From positions 558,001-622,000 of the forward strand of contig NW_027102661.1 in the NCBI RefSeq assembly GCF_036373705.1: a DNA stretch of 64,000 nucleotides. The letters run 5' to 3'. The translations under genes and the position numbers were made by a program. The notes below the pieces were generated by a model. That model searched no databases. It was not told the DNA's origin and was given only the letters and a program-made list of their open reading frames with translations. Within the stretch, counting starts at the first letter, position 1. Every line of letters starts with the position of its first letter. The stretch is from Amia ocellicauda. Lineage: Eukaryota; Chordata; Actinopteri; Amiiformes; Amiidae. Below are positions 54,856-64,000 of this stretch, in pieces.

Positions 54856-55445
54856 CGACCCGTCCTGGCGTTTCGAATGGCTCCCATCGAAGCCGGATGG
54901 TAAAACACACACAGGCGTTTCCCGTGGGCCAGCCTGTGAGATAAAGGTTTCTATTTTCACTGACCTATTTTGCATTGCTCAAGGGCACATCAGGACACTT
55001 TGGAAACTCTTTCAAAGGAAGAACGCCCTGAGCTATGACAAGACTAACACTTACCCCAACAAGGTGATGCTCAATGGCTTGTTCAAACAGCTGCTGCTCG
55101 TCTTGTGCCACCATCAGACAATCACAGAGCTATTGTGCCTTCTACACCTTACGGTAGCTACAAATCTAACTACTGCTTTACTTTAACAATAATAATGACG
55201 GCGACCACGACGACAACAAGAACAACAAGAAAAACAAGAACAACAACAACAACAAGAACAAGAACAACAACATCATCATCAGATTTTAATTAAAAGTGGC
55301 TACACCAGCGATAACAATTTCAACCTGTCGACGGACGGACGCTGTGAGTGCACCGATTTCGGGCACTCCAATGAAGAAAAGCTACCCACCGCCTCCGGGG
55401 AACCACGAGGGCAAACAGGACGAAAAGGGCCGGCCCACAGCAGGC

Positions 55446-55518
55446 TGTTTCCGCCCGGTTTCGAACCGGGGACCTTTCGCGTGTTAAGCGAACGTGATAA
55501 CCGCTACAATATGGAAAC
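55446..55518 (-). tRNA. tRNA-Val (AAC), degraded at the 5' end
   Basis: 73 nt. Acceptor position 7 and the next bases are altered (GTTTCCATATTG), so the stem and A box are weakened. The T-arm is perfect. Confidence 0.7.
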
Positions 55519-56081
55519 TGACACCGCCGCGTCTTGCTTCAAACGGTTACCGTTGAAGCCTGCTGGTAAAACGGGCTCAGGCATTTCAGGTCGGCTAGAC
55601 TGTGAGATGGCGTCTGAAGTGCCGTGAAAGGATGCCATTTTCACAGACCTGTTTGGCATTGCTAAAGGGCACATCAGGACACTTCGGAAACTCATTCAAA
55701 GGCAGGACGCCCTGCGCTCTGACAGTGCCTGCACTTAGCCCAACAAGGTGATGTTGAATGGCTTGTTCAAACGGCTGGTGGTCTTCCGTCACCACCAGAC
55801 TATGAGAGCTATACTGCGCCTTCAACTACATAAGAGTAACAGCAATGTCGCCGATCCTGCTACGGTTGTATTGTAACAGCAACAACATGTATCAATTTTA
55901 AAAGTGTCAGTTCCAGCGCCTCGCAAAGCTACCCTTTTGCGATCATTTCTTCTCAAGGTCAGGATTTCTTGCCACTCCGAGGAAGAGAAAACGACGGCCG
56001 GCCTTGGGGCAGGGAGATGAGGACGGGTAACACGGTACTGGCACGCGTGCACCGCGGGTTGTTTCACTGCGCCTTCAACTA

Positions 56082-56087
56082 CATAAG
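56082..56087. other. Target-site duplication CATAAG (left side, copy 4)
   Basis: Directly before the copy 4 TIR, in the same ...CTTCAACTA context as copy 3. Confidence 0.85.
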
Positions 56088-56272
56088 AGTAGATAGTAGG
56101 GTTTTTTGGGCGCGGCCTATTTTGTTATGACGTATGCCCTAAGCTTATTAATATTCCTAAGTCATAATTGGGGGGCGTGATTTTAGGTAGAGTTATTTCC
56201 TTAATTATTCCTACGTCATATCCGTCAGAAAGTGTACACCCATAAAACCCTGAACAACAAGGCCACCCATAA
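56088..56272 (+). repeat. Left terminal inverted repeat, copy 4
   Basis: Matches the copy 3 left TIR with few differences; the middle CRE-like site is changed (TAAGTCA). Confidence 0.9.
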
Positions 56273-56390
56273 ATACCCCCACCCCTCTGAAGGCAACGCC
56301 CCGAAACTCTCCTCTCTATTTAAGAACCCGCGCTTCTTTTAGGCAATACCTCTTTAATTCTCAGCTTCTGAAACATCCCGCTTCTTCAAC

Positions 56391-57101
56391 ATGTCCAGCG
56401 ACATCAACATGAAACCCCGCAAGAAACAATCCCGGGCAAGGGTTCCTGTACTCACCAATTTGAAGATTGAACGCTCCTGGGTGTTGTTCTGGGGGGCTCG
56501 ACAGGGTTACCGCTTTAAAAGGGATCCCGGCTATGTTGGAGTGGAGCTTTTTGCTTTGGGAGAGAAGGAGGGTACGTTGGAACCTTTTGAGACGGTAATT
56601 GAATACTCTTATGAGGACTGGTTGAAGGTGATGGCCTGGAAATATCTGGGGCTTGTGGATAAGACTCTAGAAGGCTTGCAAGAGGGTCCAAGAGAATGCG
56701 AAATGGAGTCTCCGACTCAGGGTTTTGAAAGGTGTGAATGGGAAAGCTTGCAGAACTACGGTAGAGTGGTGAAGAGTCTATCTCTAACTACAGATCGTAA
56801 GATTTTGTTTAGCAGTACCCTGATTACAAACCCTATTGAAAGGGGTGTGGAGGATCCAGAAAAACAGGTTACTGAAATGATGTTTGACGCCGTGGACTGG
56901 CCGTTCTTGAAAGAGGTCATAAACTGTATAAATGATGGTTTTGACATCTTGACCAAATGTTCGCAACTGGATTTGGTTAGAAGGAGAATATGCTGGATTA
57001 TGGATTATATATCCCCCTTGAATGACGACGACGATGATAAAACAGACGACGTGTGGGGTTTTGGAGGGGGGTCTGACGGCTCAGGGGCTACTCTCTTCTA
57101 A
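56391..57101 (+). CDS. Gene A: complete acidic-tailed protein, unknown function
   Basis: 236 aa, the only complete copy. It starts at ATG 56391 about 70 bases after a TATA-like box and ~300 bases from the element tip. The N-terminus is basic (MKPRKKQSR). The middle has mixed alpha/beta-like composition with several Cys and Trp, and the end holds an acidic run (NDDDDDKTDD) and a Gly/Ser tail. I find no recognised domain and no LxCxE-type motif. Its position as first gene after a TIR with CRE-like sites suggests an early regulatory role, comparable in position only to adenovirus E1A. Confidence 0.75.
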   Translation: MSSDINMKPRKKQSRARVPVLTNLKIERSWVLFWGARQGYRFKRDPGYVGVELFALGEKEGTLEPFETVIEYSYEDWLKVMAWKYLGLVDKTLEGLQEGPRECEMESPTQGFERCEWESLQNYGRVVKSLSLTTDRKILFSSTLITNPIERGVEDPEKQVTEMMFDAVDWPFLKEVINCINDGFDILTKCSQLDLVRRRICWIMDYISPLNDDDDDKTDDVWGFGGGSDGSGATLF

Positions 57102-57179
57102 GAGGGCGGTGTGTCATGACGTAGTGAAGAGATAGGATAAAAGGCGCAACAATTCATTCATGGTTTAAAATTAAAGAGA

Positions 57180-58028
57180 ATGTCTTACCCGAAAGCTGCG
57201 GACGTCGACAGGCTCTACAGGCCTCTTCAAACCCGGGATCACCCCTTGTTCTATTCCCCAGATTTTGTATACACTCTGGAACCCTTTGACTGCGGTTACT
57301 CTCCAAGACCTCAGACCCCGGTCCCTCAGGACGAAACAACATGCGGTGCGATGGATGTCCAAATGAGTCTCGGGGATCCCCAGCCTCTGGAGCTCATGGA
57401 GGGCCTCGATTTTGCCGAACTGTCTACCGTCTGTGCGTCTCAGGAGGGGGTCAGTCCAATGGATGTAGAAACACCCCACAAACCACCAGGCGAACCAATG
57501 AGCATCGGACAGTCCCGGGGGCGTGATGAAGATGAAGGATTTATGCCCGGGGTATGTGACCAAGTAAGCAGAGTGGTTAAAAGCACCCTGGTGTATATTC
57601 TGAGTGCTCTCATCGACCGAGCTCTGAAAGAAGTCTGTCGGGGGTGTGAAGTGAATCACCCCAGTCAGTTGAGACACAGTTGTTTGTTTGAACCAGACCG
57701 TTACTATTTCCTGTTCTATTTCAACGTGTTTTACAGAAGACTGAACAAACCGTGGCTGAAACCGGCACTAATCAAGGCGCTGTCTTACTCCCACATACAT
57801 GTCACTGCGGGACAAGTCCAGAAAATCATAGATGAGATTTTGCTGGAGCTGAAAAAGGAGCCGTTTATAATAGAGAAACTTGGGCAGCTGCTCAATGACC
57901 TGGATGAGCCGAGTAGAAAAACCGCTGGCAAGCTAAAAGCTTATTTCTTCCGTAAAGAAGTTAAAGCTGGGGACAGCGACGAAGAATTCGACATCTACGC
58001 CACTGATTCAGACTCTGACCTGAACTAA
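57180..58028 (+). CDS. Gene B: unknown protein with Cys/His cluster
   Basis: 282 aa, unbroken, starting at ATG 57180. It differs from copies 1 and 2 mainly in the Pro-rich N-terminal part; the Cys/His cluster and following 60 residues are unchanged, which points to where constraint once lay. Confidence 0.78.
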   Translation: MSYPKAADVDRLYRPLQTRDHPLFYSPDFVYTLEPFDCGYSPRPQTPVPQDETTCGAMDVQMSLGDPQPLELMEGLDFAELSTVCASQEGVSPMDVETPHKPPGEPMSIGQSRGRDEDEGFMPGVCDQVSRVVKSTLVYILSALIDRALKEVCRGCEVNHPSQLRHSCLFEPDRYYFLFYFNVFYRRLNKPWLKPALIKALSYSHIHVTAGQVQKIIDEILLELKKEPFIIEKLGQLLNDLDEPSRKTAGKLKAYFFRKEVKAGDSDEEFDIYATDSDSDLN

Positions 58029-58040
58029 GGGACTTTGAAC

Positions 58041-58433
58041 ATGGGGAATGTTCTGGACTGCTTCTGCAACTGGTTCTGTCATCAACACTCTGCAGCTAAC
58101 CTGAGAGCGCTATTACACCATGTGCTTGACAGAAAAGTAGCCAACGCGAGCCTTTTCTCTACAGATTTAACCATCGATGAGGATCAACTTTCAAACCTGG
58201 AAAAGTTAATGGCTGCTGTAACAAAGATCGGGGGGTACAAACACTGGGATGAAGCGCTCAAGGGGGCCAAGAATGATATTAGGCCATTTCATCAACATCT
58301 GTATGACCTTTTACTGAGCATGTTTAATACACCTCTGTTTACTTTTAAAATAGGTCATATTGTTGTTTTATTTACATATGTAACTGAGGTGTGTGCCTAC
58401 AAGATAAAGAAACAGGTATATTTGTTGATATAG
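58041..58433 (+). CDS. Gene C: myristoylation-start protein with possible Bcl-2-like segment
   Basis: 130 aa from ATG 58041 (MGNVLDC). Gly2 followed by several Cys suits N-myristoylation plus palmitoylation, so membrane attachment is likely. A helical region follows. Residues about 96-112, FKIGHIVVLFTYVTEVC, have the look of a Bcl-2 BH1 helix (small residue, hydrophobic run, aromatic). The -1 frame continues with helix-forming sequence to about 58549, where a BH2-like region would be expected; that frame change is in copies 2-4. If correct, the gene would be an anti-apoptotic viral protein. The likeness is weak and visual. Confidence 0.55.
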   Translation: MGNVLDCFCNWFCHQHSAANLRALLHHVLDRKVANASLFSTDLTIDEDQLSNLEKLMAAVTKIGGYKHWDEALKGAKNDIRPFHQHLYDLLLSMFNTPLFTFKIGHIVVLFTYVTEVCAYKIKKQVYLLI

Positions 58434-58605
58434 ATCAAGTAACCAATCATCTGATTTCTTTTTGTCTGGACCGTAGAAAAAATTGTTGTGTATGTTATAC
58501 TTTTCTCAAATGTCTTAAAAGGGGTATCTGCTCTCCTGAAGTTGAATAAAAAACCTTGTATAAAAACTTTGCGCATAGTGTGGGTCTGTGTGGTTATTTG
58601 ACAGA

Positions 58606-59697
58606 ATGACTCGGCAAGCTCCCCAAATGCAGGAACTATACTACAACCCAGCCAAGATTGGGGGTTTGGCGGGTAAGAAGGGTTTTCAAAGAGGACTCGC
58701 TGAGGCCGGAGTGAAGGTTAATGATGTGGTTGTTTCAGAATGGTTACGGGAACAAGACGCCTATACCTTACATAAACCTCTCAGGATTAACTTTAAAAGA
58801 AACCGCGTATATGCAACTGACATAGACTCACAATGGCAAATGGATCTAGTCGATATGTCAAATTTATCAAAACATAACAATGGTCACAAATTGATGTTGA
58901 TGTGTATCGATGTTTAATCAAAATATGCCTGGGCTCGAATTCTACATAATAAAACAGGTTGAGCGGTGACGAGGGTCTTTGAGGATATATTGTCCCAGGG
59001 TCGATGTCCTAAAAAACTGCAGACTGATTAAGGAAAAGAGTTTCTCAACAGAGAATTTCAGAATCTACTGAAGAGACACAAAATACATCATTTCACCACC
59101 GGAAATGAGCTTAAAGCATCGGTAGTGGAGAGGTTTAACCGCACCATAAAGACCAAAATGTGGAGATATTTTACAGCGGTCAACACGTTCAAGTATTTTG
59201 ATAAAGTTCAGGATTTTATTGATGCTTACAACCAAGGGTATCACACCAGTATTAAAATGAAGTCTATAGATGTTGATCAAAGTAATTCTTTTCAGGTCTA
59301 TACAAAATTATACGGACCATTTATTAAGAAGGGAAAAACTACTTATAAGTTCAACATCGGTGATGTGGTTCGCGTTTCAAAGCTAAGGAGTACTTTTGCC
59401 AAAGGTTATGAACAAACATTTTCTGACGAATATTTTACAGTTACCGAACAGTTGGCTAGAGACCCCCCCGTGTACCGGTTAAAAGACTATGACGGGGAGG
59501 ATATAGAAGGAACGTTTTACGAAGCCGAGTTACAAAAAATTATTGTGGGTAAAGACAGTGTATACAGAGTTGAAAAGATATTAGCTGAAAAAACCCAGAA
59601 CCGGAAAAAATATGTGTTGGTGAAATGGCTTGGATGGCCTGAAAAGTTCAATAGTTGGGTCCCGGAACAACAGGTTTGCGATATTCAATCCTTATAA
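58606..59697 (+). pseudogene. Integrase with several stops
   Basis: N-terminal 103 codons are open, then a TAA at 58915-58917. Two more stops follow in the core, at the sites equivalent to the Gly-Arg before AVTR and to the Lys of TDKGKEF. From about 59125 the frame is open through the last part of the core into the chromodomain, including the join region that copies 1 and 2 have deleted. It shows the complete domain order but cannot make a full protein. Confidence 0.88.
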
Positions 59698-59701
59698 CAA
59701 C

Positions 59702-60477
59702 ATGCCCGCGGGTGTGTTGGGGGCATTACTCTCGATACTCAAGATGGAATCAGGAGGCTTCTACGTGACTCTACCCAGTAACGCCTCTCTCGATATATAC
59801 CCTAAAAATGAAATATCCAGTTACACGGTACAATTTGGAAAATCTATAGATCTAAGAGGGTCGTGGGAAGTGGGGTTGGCGGAAATACAGTATCCTTACA
59901 CTTGGGCTGTTTTACAAGATAAGGATGCCACCTTCGCCATTTTTGATGATGTTAAAAAGAGTCAATGGACATTCACGATACAAGGAGGTAATTATGACAA
60001 TGTAGATAAAATATTAGATGAGATGCATAAACAGTTCTCAGAAGGCACCCCCAACATCAAGCTATATTACAACCCTATTAAAAACAGATTGTACAAGGTG
60101 TCAAAACCAGGTATTAGCATTCAAACCAGCGGCCAACTGGGGCGTATATTAGGGTTCTATTCTGACACAGAGAGCAGGTTCTCAGAAGTGGTGGGGCGGC
60201 TTTTACACTCTTTATGTGTATACGGATATCATAACCCACCAGAGGGTCGGGGATAGTTATGTCCCCCTTTTGAGAAATGTACTTATTAAAGGTAAAAGCA
60301 ATGACATGGTCACAATTACTTATGACAAGCCACACTACGTACCAGTCTCAAAGACCCACTTTGACAACATCACGATCGAAGTCAAATCGGATCAGAATAT
60401 CAACGTACCCTTCCGCTTCGGTAAAGTTAAGTTGTCAAACTACATTTTCGACCCCTGAAACAGTGTGTACATTATTA
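59702..60477 (+). pseudogene. Penton-type minor capsid protein, one early and one late frameshift
   Basis: Open from ATG 59702 for 184 codons, including the segment after DDVKKSQWTF that copies 1-3 break by a 4-bp loss. The frame shift shared by all copies occurs near 60188, and an additional indel near 60430 alters the last codons. Best source for the N-terminal two-thirds. Confidence 0.87.
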
Positions 60478-60479
60478 AA

Positions 60480-60967
60480 ATGGCTACCTCGAGGGGTTAT
60501 GTAGATCCTAGCGCCAATGTGGATTATTACAAGATGCAAGATGGAACGGCTTGCCCGGTTTTGTAGGAGCCCCCACAATGTATGGCGCCGGTCTAGGAGG
60601 ACTCTTTCGTGGTCTCTTTAGAATGGCCGTACCCCTGCTTAAGAGAGGCTTTGCTATAGCCAGACCCCACTTGAAATCAGCGGCTAAAAATATTGTTAGT
60701 GACGTGTTCACCAATGTTATGAACCGGGCAGCTAGCCATGAGCATCAGGAGGGTTCGGGTCTCATGGTAATGGCGAGGAGGGGGGGTAAAAGAAGAAACA
60801 GCATGTGTCCACCAGGGCGACGAAGATCCGTGGCTAACAAAAAACGAAGAATCTCTCATTCTCCAACATATCGTGGAAACACTCGGAGAAGGAAGCAGCA
60901 CAAGAAAAAACCTGCAAAAAGAAAGTCTCAAAGAAAGAAAAATAGAGCCTCAGGATATATCTTTTAA
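60480..60967 (+). pseudogene. Basic virion core/membrane-active protein, frameshifted
   Basis: Same early frameshift as copies 1 and 2 (stop after 28 codons), while copy 3 reads through. The basic tail is present to 60967. Confidence 0.7.
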
Positions 60968-60969
60968 AC

Positions 60970-62246
60970 ATGTCTTTTGTCCACAGTCTATTGGAAGAAT
61001 GCGTCAAATCAGAACTGGATCTGTTTACAGTTCCATACACTCAAACGAGTATAGATAAGAGCATATATGTAGAGATTCCCCCTCTTTCTGCAATTTCAGA
61101 CATGGCCCCTCTGGAGTTTTTTATAGCTGGCAATGGCGAGGATTATAATGATTTGAATAACACATTTATTTTAATGAACTGTAAAGTGACTAATGAGGAT
61201 GGCGATGCAATCGAGAAGACGGCCAACGCTGGGGTCATCAATTACCCGGTGGCCACCATGTTTTCACAGGTGGATGTGACCCTGGGAGATCGGCTCATTA
61301 GTCAAAGCAGCAATACTTACCCCTATAGAGCCATGATGGAGTGTAAACTTAATTATAGTGAGGAGACCCTAAGCAAACAGTTCAGCCCCGGCCTTTTCTT
61401 CAAAGACAACCCGGAAGCTATGGACGACAAGGATCCAGAGGGACTCAATAAGGGTTTGCAAAAAAGAACGGCCTCTTCAACAGAAGGGAGGACCTTTGAG
61501 CTAATGGGGCATATCAATGCAGACATATTTTTCCAAGAAAAACTCATGCTCAACGGGGTAGACATTAAAATTAAAATGATCCGTAGTAAAAGTGCTTTTT
61601 ATCTGATGACCCCTGATACTGAAAAATATAAACTGACCATATTATCGGCCTCGCTGTTTGTGAAAAAAGTGTCCGTCTCCCCGGCGGTTAAACTAGGACA
61701 CGCGCAGGCGTTAAGTACCCGATCGAAAGAGTCTATATGACTGCAGGGACACGGGTGATGAACCAGGAAAATCTGTTTCTAGGACAGCTCCCAAAACAGG
61801 TTATTATTGGTCTCGTGGATAATGATGCATTTACCGGGGTTTACAACAAGAACCCCTTTAACTTTAAACATTATAACGCGGAATTTATAGCGTTGTACGT
61901 CGATGGTGTGCAGGTTCCATCCAGACCTTTTCAACCTGACTTTGAAAACGGCAATGCGGTTCGTGAATATTACAGTGTAGTACTGGCTACGGGTCGCCAT
62001 CTCAAGGATCAAACTCTGCTGATCGATCGCCGGGAATACTGCAGCGGTTACACCCTGTACGGTTTCAACCTGACCCCTGACGAAGAGTGTGGACAACATT
62101 TTTCACTGATGAAGACGGGCAATATGCGTTTGGAGATGCGTTTCAAGCAGCCTCTACCACGCACTGTAAATATGGTCGTGTATGCTGTGTTTGACAACAT
62201 TATTGAGGTGAATCAGAGGAGAAACGTTCTGTATGATTATTATTAA
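60970..62246 (+). pseudogene. Major capsid protein with two small deletions
   Basis: Open from ATG 60970 to a stop at 61738-61740. Two deletions of about 16 and 15 bp near 61712 and 61740 remove a stretch and shift the frame. The C-terminal 169 codons are open to the normal end. Confidence 0.9.
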
Positions 62247-62247
62247 A

Positions 62248-62804
62248 ATGAACACCAGAGAGCTCAACCACATCATGAATGCCCTGGCCGGCTCACGGAA
62301 ACTGTTTCAAGGAGTCTACGCCTGCGATCAGCTACCTAAATTTAAGATCAAGAATTTACCTGCAATGTACATAATCAACACACACCCTAAAAATATGCCC
62401 GGAGAACATTGGCTGGCTATTTATCTAAGGTAGGACCACCGTGGTGAATTTTTTGATTCCTATGGAAACCCCCCGGATTTCAGACCTTTCCCTCGGAAGA
62501 TCAATAACTTTCTGCTCAACAACTGTCAAGAAACCATTTACAGCGGTCGTCAAGTACAAAGTCTTCAGACCTTCACTTGTGGTCAGCACTGTGTGTTTTT
62601 CTTATATCATAGATCTAAAGGAAGGTCATACCCCGATATTATGGCCTTGTACAGTGAGGATTTAGGCCAAAATGATAAAAAAGTGGCAGAGTTTGTCAGT
62701 ACACTGTGGACCCCCCTTATAACACAATGACTTACGACCCTAGCCAGCCATGTATACAGATGGGGTGTTCTTGTGAGGATTTTAAAAGATGTCATGCGTG
62801 TTAA
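62248..62804 (+). pseudogene. Adenain-like protease with premature stop
   Basis: GAG to TAG at 62431-62433, directly after the catalytic His segment. Asp and Cys motifs follow downstream, and a missing C in a poly-C run near 62715 shifts the last part. Confidence 0.87.
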
Positions 62805-62983
62805 GGTGAAAAAATAATGAAAACAGCCTTTGAATCATTAGTTTTGTTTTTATTCAACACAATTCTTATACAAAGCAGGGGTTATGGTATAAATAAATGT
62901 ACAACATTTGAAAAAAAAAAAAAAAAAAAAAAAAATTGTTTGTCGGGTCATTATTTACAGGGGAGACAAATAAAAACATGAGA

Positions 62984-63725
62984 TTAATAAGCTTCCCAAC
63001 GATGGATAGATCCTGAGGATGGTCGCTCAGCACGGTCAGAGTAATGAGATATCGGAGTCAGATCAGGCTCCACCTCTTTACACAGATGGATTTTTTATCG
63101 CGTTTCCTGGTTAGGAACTGTTGATTGGGGCATGTTCAGACAGGCCATCGCCTGTAGGAAAGCATTCCAGCCTACAGGTCGGCGACTATCGGGTACCTTA
63201 TTAGTGCTAGTGACACTCTTCAACAAATCAAACGTGTGAACCTTTGATCAGTTGTCCCTTAAAAACAAATTCACCCTGTTCATTCCAAGCCGTTACCCGC
63301 GGTTTCTGAACCATTTTGTGCAGGATATATTCTGCATGTCTTTTGCTTCTGGCCAGCATGTTTCTCAAAACATCCGTTACAACATCTCCCTCTGAACTCT
63401 CAACAGGTTCGGTCACCGCAACATCTTTATCAACCGAACCCCCCGCATCAGCCCCAGAACCATTTTCTTGAGAGGCCATGGTTAAAGTTAAAATGTATTG
63501 ATCTTTTTCACCCTGTCTAACCAGACGGAGGTAGCGCTGTAACATGTTGGTATACAACTGGGCTTTGGAATACTGATTTAAATCGGCCCTGGCCTGTATA
63601 GCTTTCATTTCAGAGTCCAGGTTGTTTTCGGCCATTTGTCTAATGGGCTCTGGCCCGACAACATTTTTTCTCAGTTTCTCAAGCTGCTCCTTAGGGATCA
63701 AAAACATTTTCTGAGCATATTCCAT
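62984..63725 (-). pseudogene. Gene D: Maverick-type conserved protein, frameshifted
   Basis: Starts at ATG 63725 and reads through the position where copies 1 and 2 have a stop. A 2-base loss near 63232 then truncates it at 165 codons, removing the PVGW-type C-terminal part from the frame. Confidence 0.72.
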
Positions 63726-63727
63726 TA

Positions 63728-64000
63728 TTAACCCACTCTGGAAGCTAGAAGACTGGTTAGGAAAGGCACGGCTATGCTCAACAGCGGTCCTATAAAACCC
63801 CCGGTTTGATTAATCTTCTTTCTTTTTCTTTTAATAGAATACTTCTTATTAGCGATGATCTTGATAACCGCTTTTTGTTTTTTGAGTTTAGATTGTTGAG
63901 AAGGGGTTAGGGGTATATTACCGCGTAAGATGTTAAAAGCTATTTCACACAGGGTCTCGATCAAATCCGAGGGGGCCCCTGCCAGCACAGCTTTCCTATG
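63728..64000 (-). CDS. Gene E: small basic Polinton protein, cut by window end
   Basis: C-terminal ~87 codons match the other copies apart from one His to Gln change. The start lies beyond the window. Confidence 0.7.
   Translation of the reverse strand, partial: HRKAVLAGAPSDLIETLCEIAFNILRGNIPLTPSQQSKLKKQKAVIKIIANKKYSIKRKRKKINQTGGFIGPLLSIAVPFLTSLLASRVG

Larger units (their letters stand above)
50684..56081. repeat. tRNA-Val array block between copies 3 and 4
   Basis: A 5.4-kb run of tRNA-Val units with seven tRNA-like genes, CAC and AAC types interspersed and most with base changes. Simple ACA/AGA/ATC repeats follow each unit (for example about 51325-51385, 52275-52335, 52975-53042, 54245-54318, 55205-55283). 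Unoccupied CATAAG sites lie at 51620, 53590, 54552 and 55829. An eighth tRNA is cut to its last six bases at 56060-56065, right before the copy 4 flank. No protein gene is supported. Confidence 0.85.
56088..64000. mobile_element. Copy 4: Maverick/Polinton with left TIR, cut by window end
   Basis: The left half of the element through gene E. It is the most divergent of the four and keeps several ancestral states: a gene C frame without the stop, penton without the 4-bp loss, and the integrase core/chromodomain join. It also has private stops in the integrase and protease and two deletions in the hexon. Confidence 0.93.

Noticed and set aside
50684-56081. Regularly spaced repeats that might be a CRISPR array
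   Set aside because: The repeated units are about 650 bp with tRNA genes inside, and all surrounding features are eukaryotic.
56391-58433. An Rb-binding LxCxE motif in the early-position genes A, B or C, as in some DNA tumour viruses
   Set aside because: Looked for by eye in all three and not found in the correct spacing.

Overview
This window is animal nuclear DNA. Four copies, complete or partial, of one Maverick/Polinton-type element (adintovirus-like, about 16.2 kb at full length) sit inside a tandem array of tRNA-Val genes. The element calls rest on a protein-primed family B DNA polymerase, a retroviral-type integrase with a C-terminal chromodomain, an FtsK/HerA-type packaging ATPase, an adenain-like cysteine protease, jelly-roll capsid proteins, and 185-bp terminal inverted repeats (TIRs) starting AG and flanked by a 6-bp target duplication. 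The tRNA genes match the usual vertebrate tRNA-Val sequence closely. The host is therefore probably an aquatic vertebrate such as a fish, but the sequence alone does not settle the species.

Layout: copy 1 (27-15041) and copy 2 (16197-31963) have lost the same ~425 bp of left end, and I noticed only about ten base differences between them outside two indels. Copy 3 (34501-50677) has both TIRs and both target duplications. Copy 4 (56088-64000) has its left TIR and runs off the window. Between them lie tRNA-Val blocks at 15048-16196, 31970-34494 and 50684-56081. These hold twelve tRNA-Val genes or relics, all on the minus strand, plus simple repeats and five unoccupied versions of the insertion site.

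Element map, left to right. Plus strand: an acidic-tailed unknown protein (A); an unknown protein with a Cys/His cluster (B); a small protein with a myristoylation-type start and a possible Bcl-2-like segment (C); integrase; penton-type minor capsid protein; a basic core/membrane-active protein; hexon-type major capsid protein; protease. Minus strand, converging on the protease: a Maverick-type protein of about 247 aa (D); a small basic protein (E); packaging ATPase; DNA polymerase; and a six-exon spliced gene (F) that starts near the right end. The genes form a virus-like replication, integration and packaging set. A, B, C and F are accessory or probably early genes.

State of decay: no copy is complete. 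The penton frameshift is shared by all four copies. The polymerase frameshift, stop codon and exonuclease-residue change are shared by the three copies that reach it. With the common insertion site, this says the array grew by host DNA duplication of one already damaged insertion rather than by four infections. Later lesions separate the copies, and some are distributed as if gene conversion had mixed them. The hexon (copies 1, 2), ATPase (copies 1-3), the small basic protein E (copies 1-3), protease (copy 2) and gene F (copies 1, 2) are still open.

All comparisons were made by eye. No alignment, folding or database search was run.
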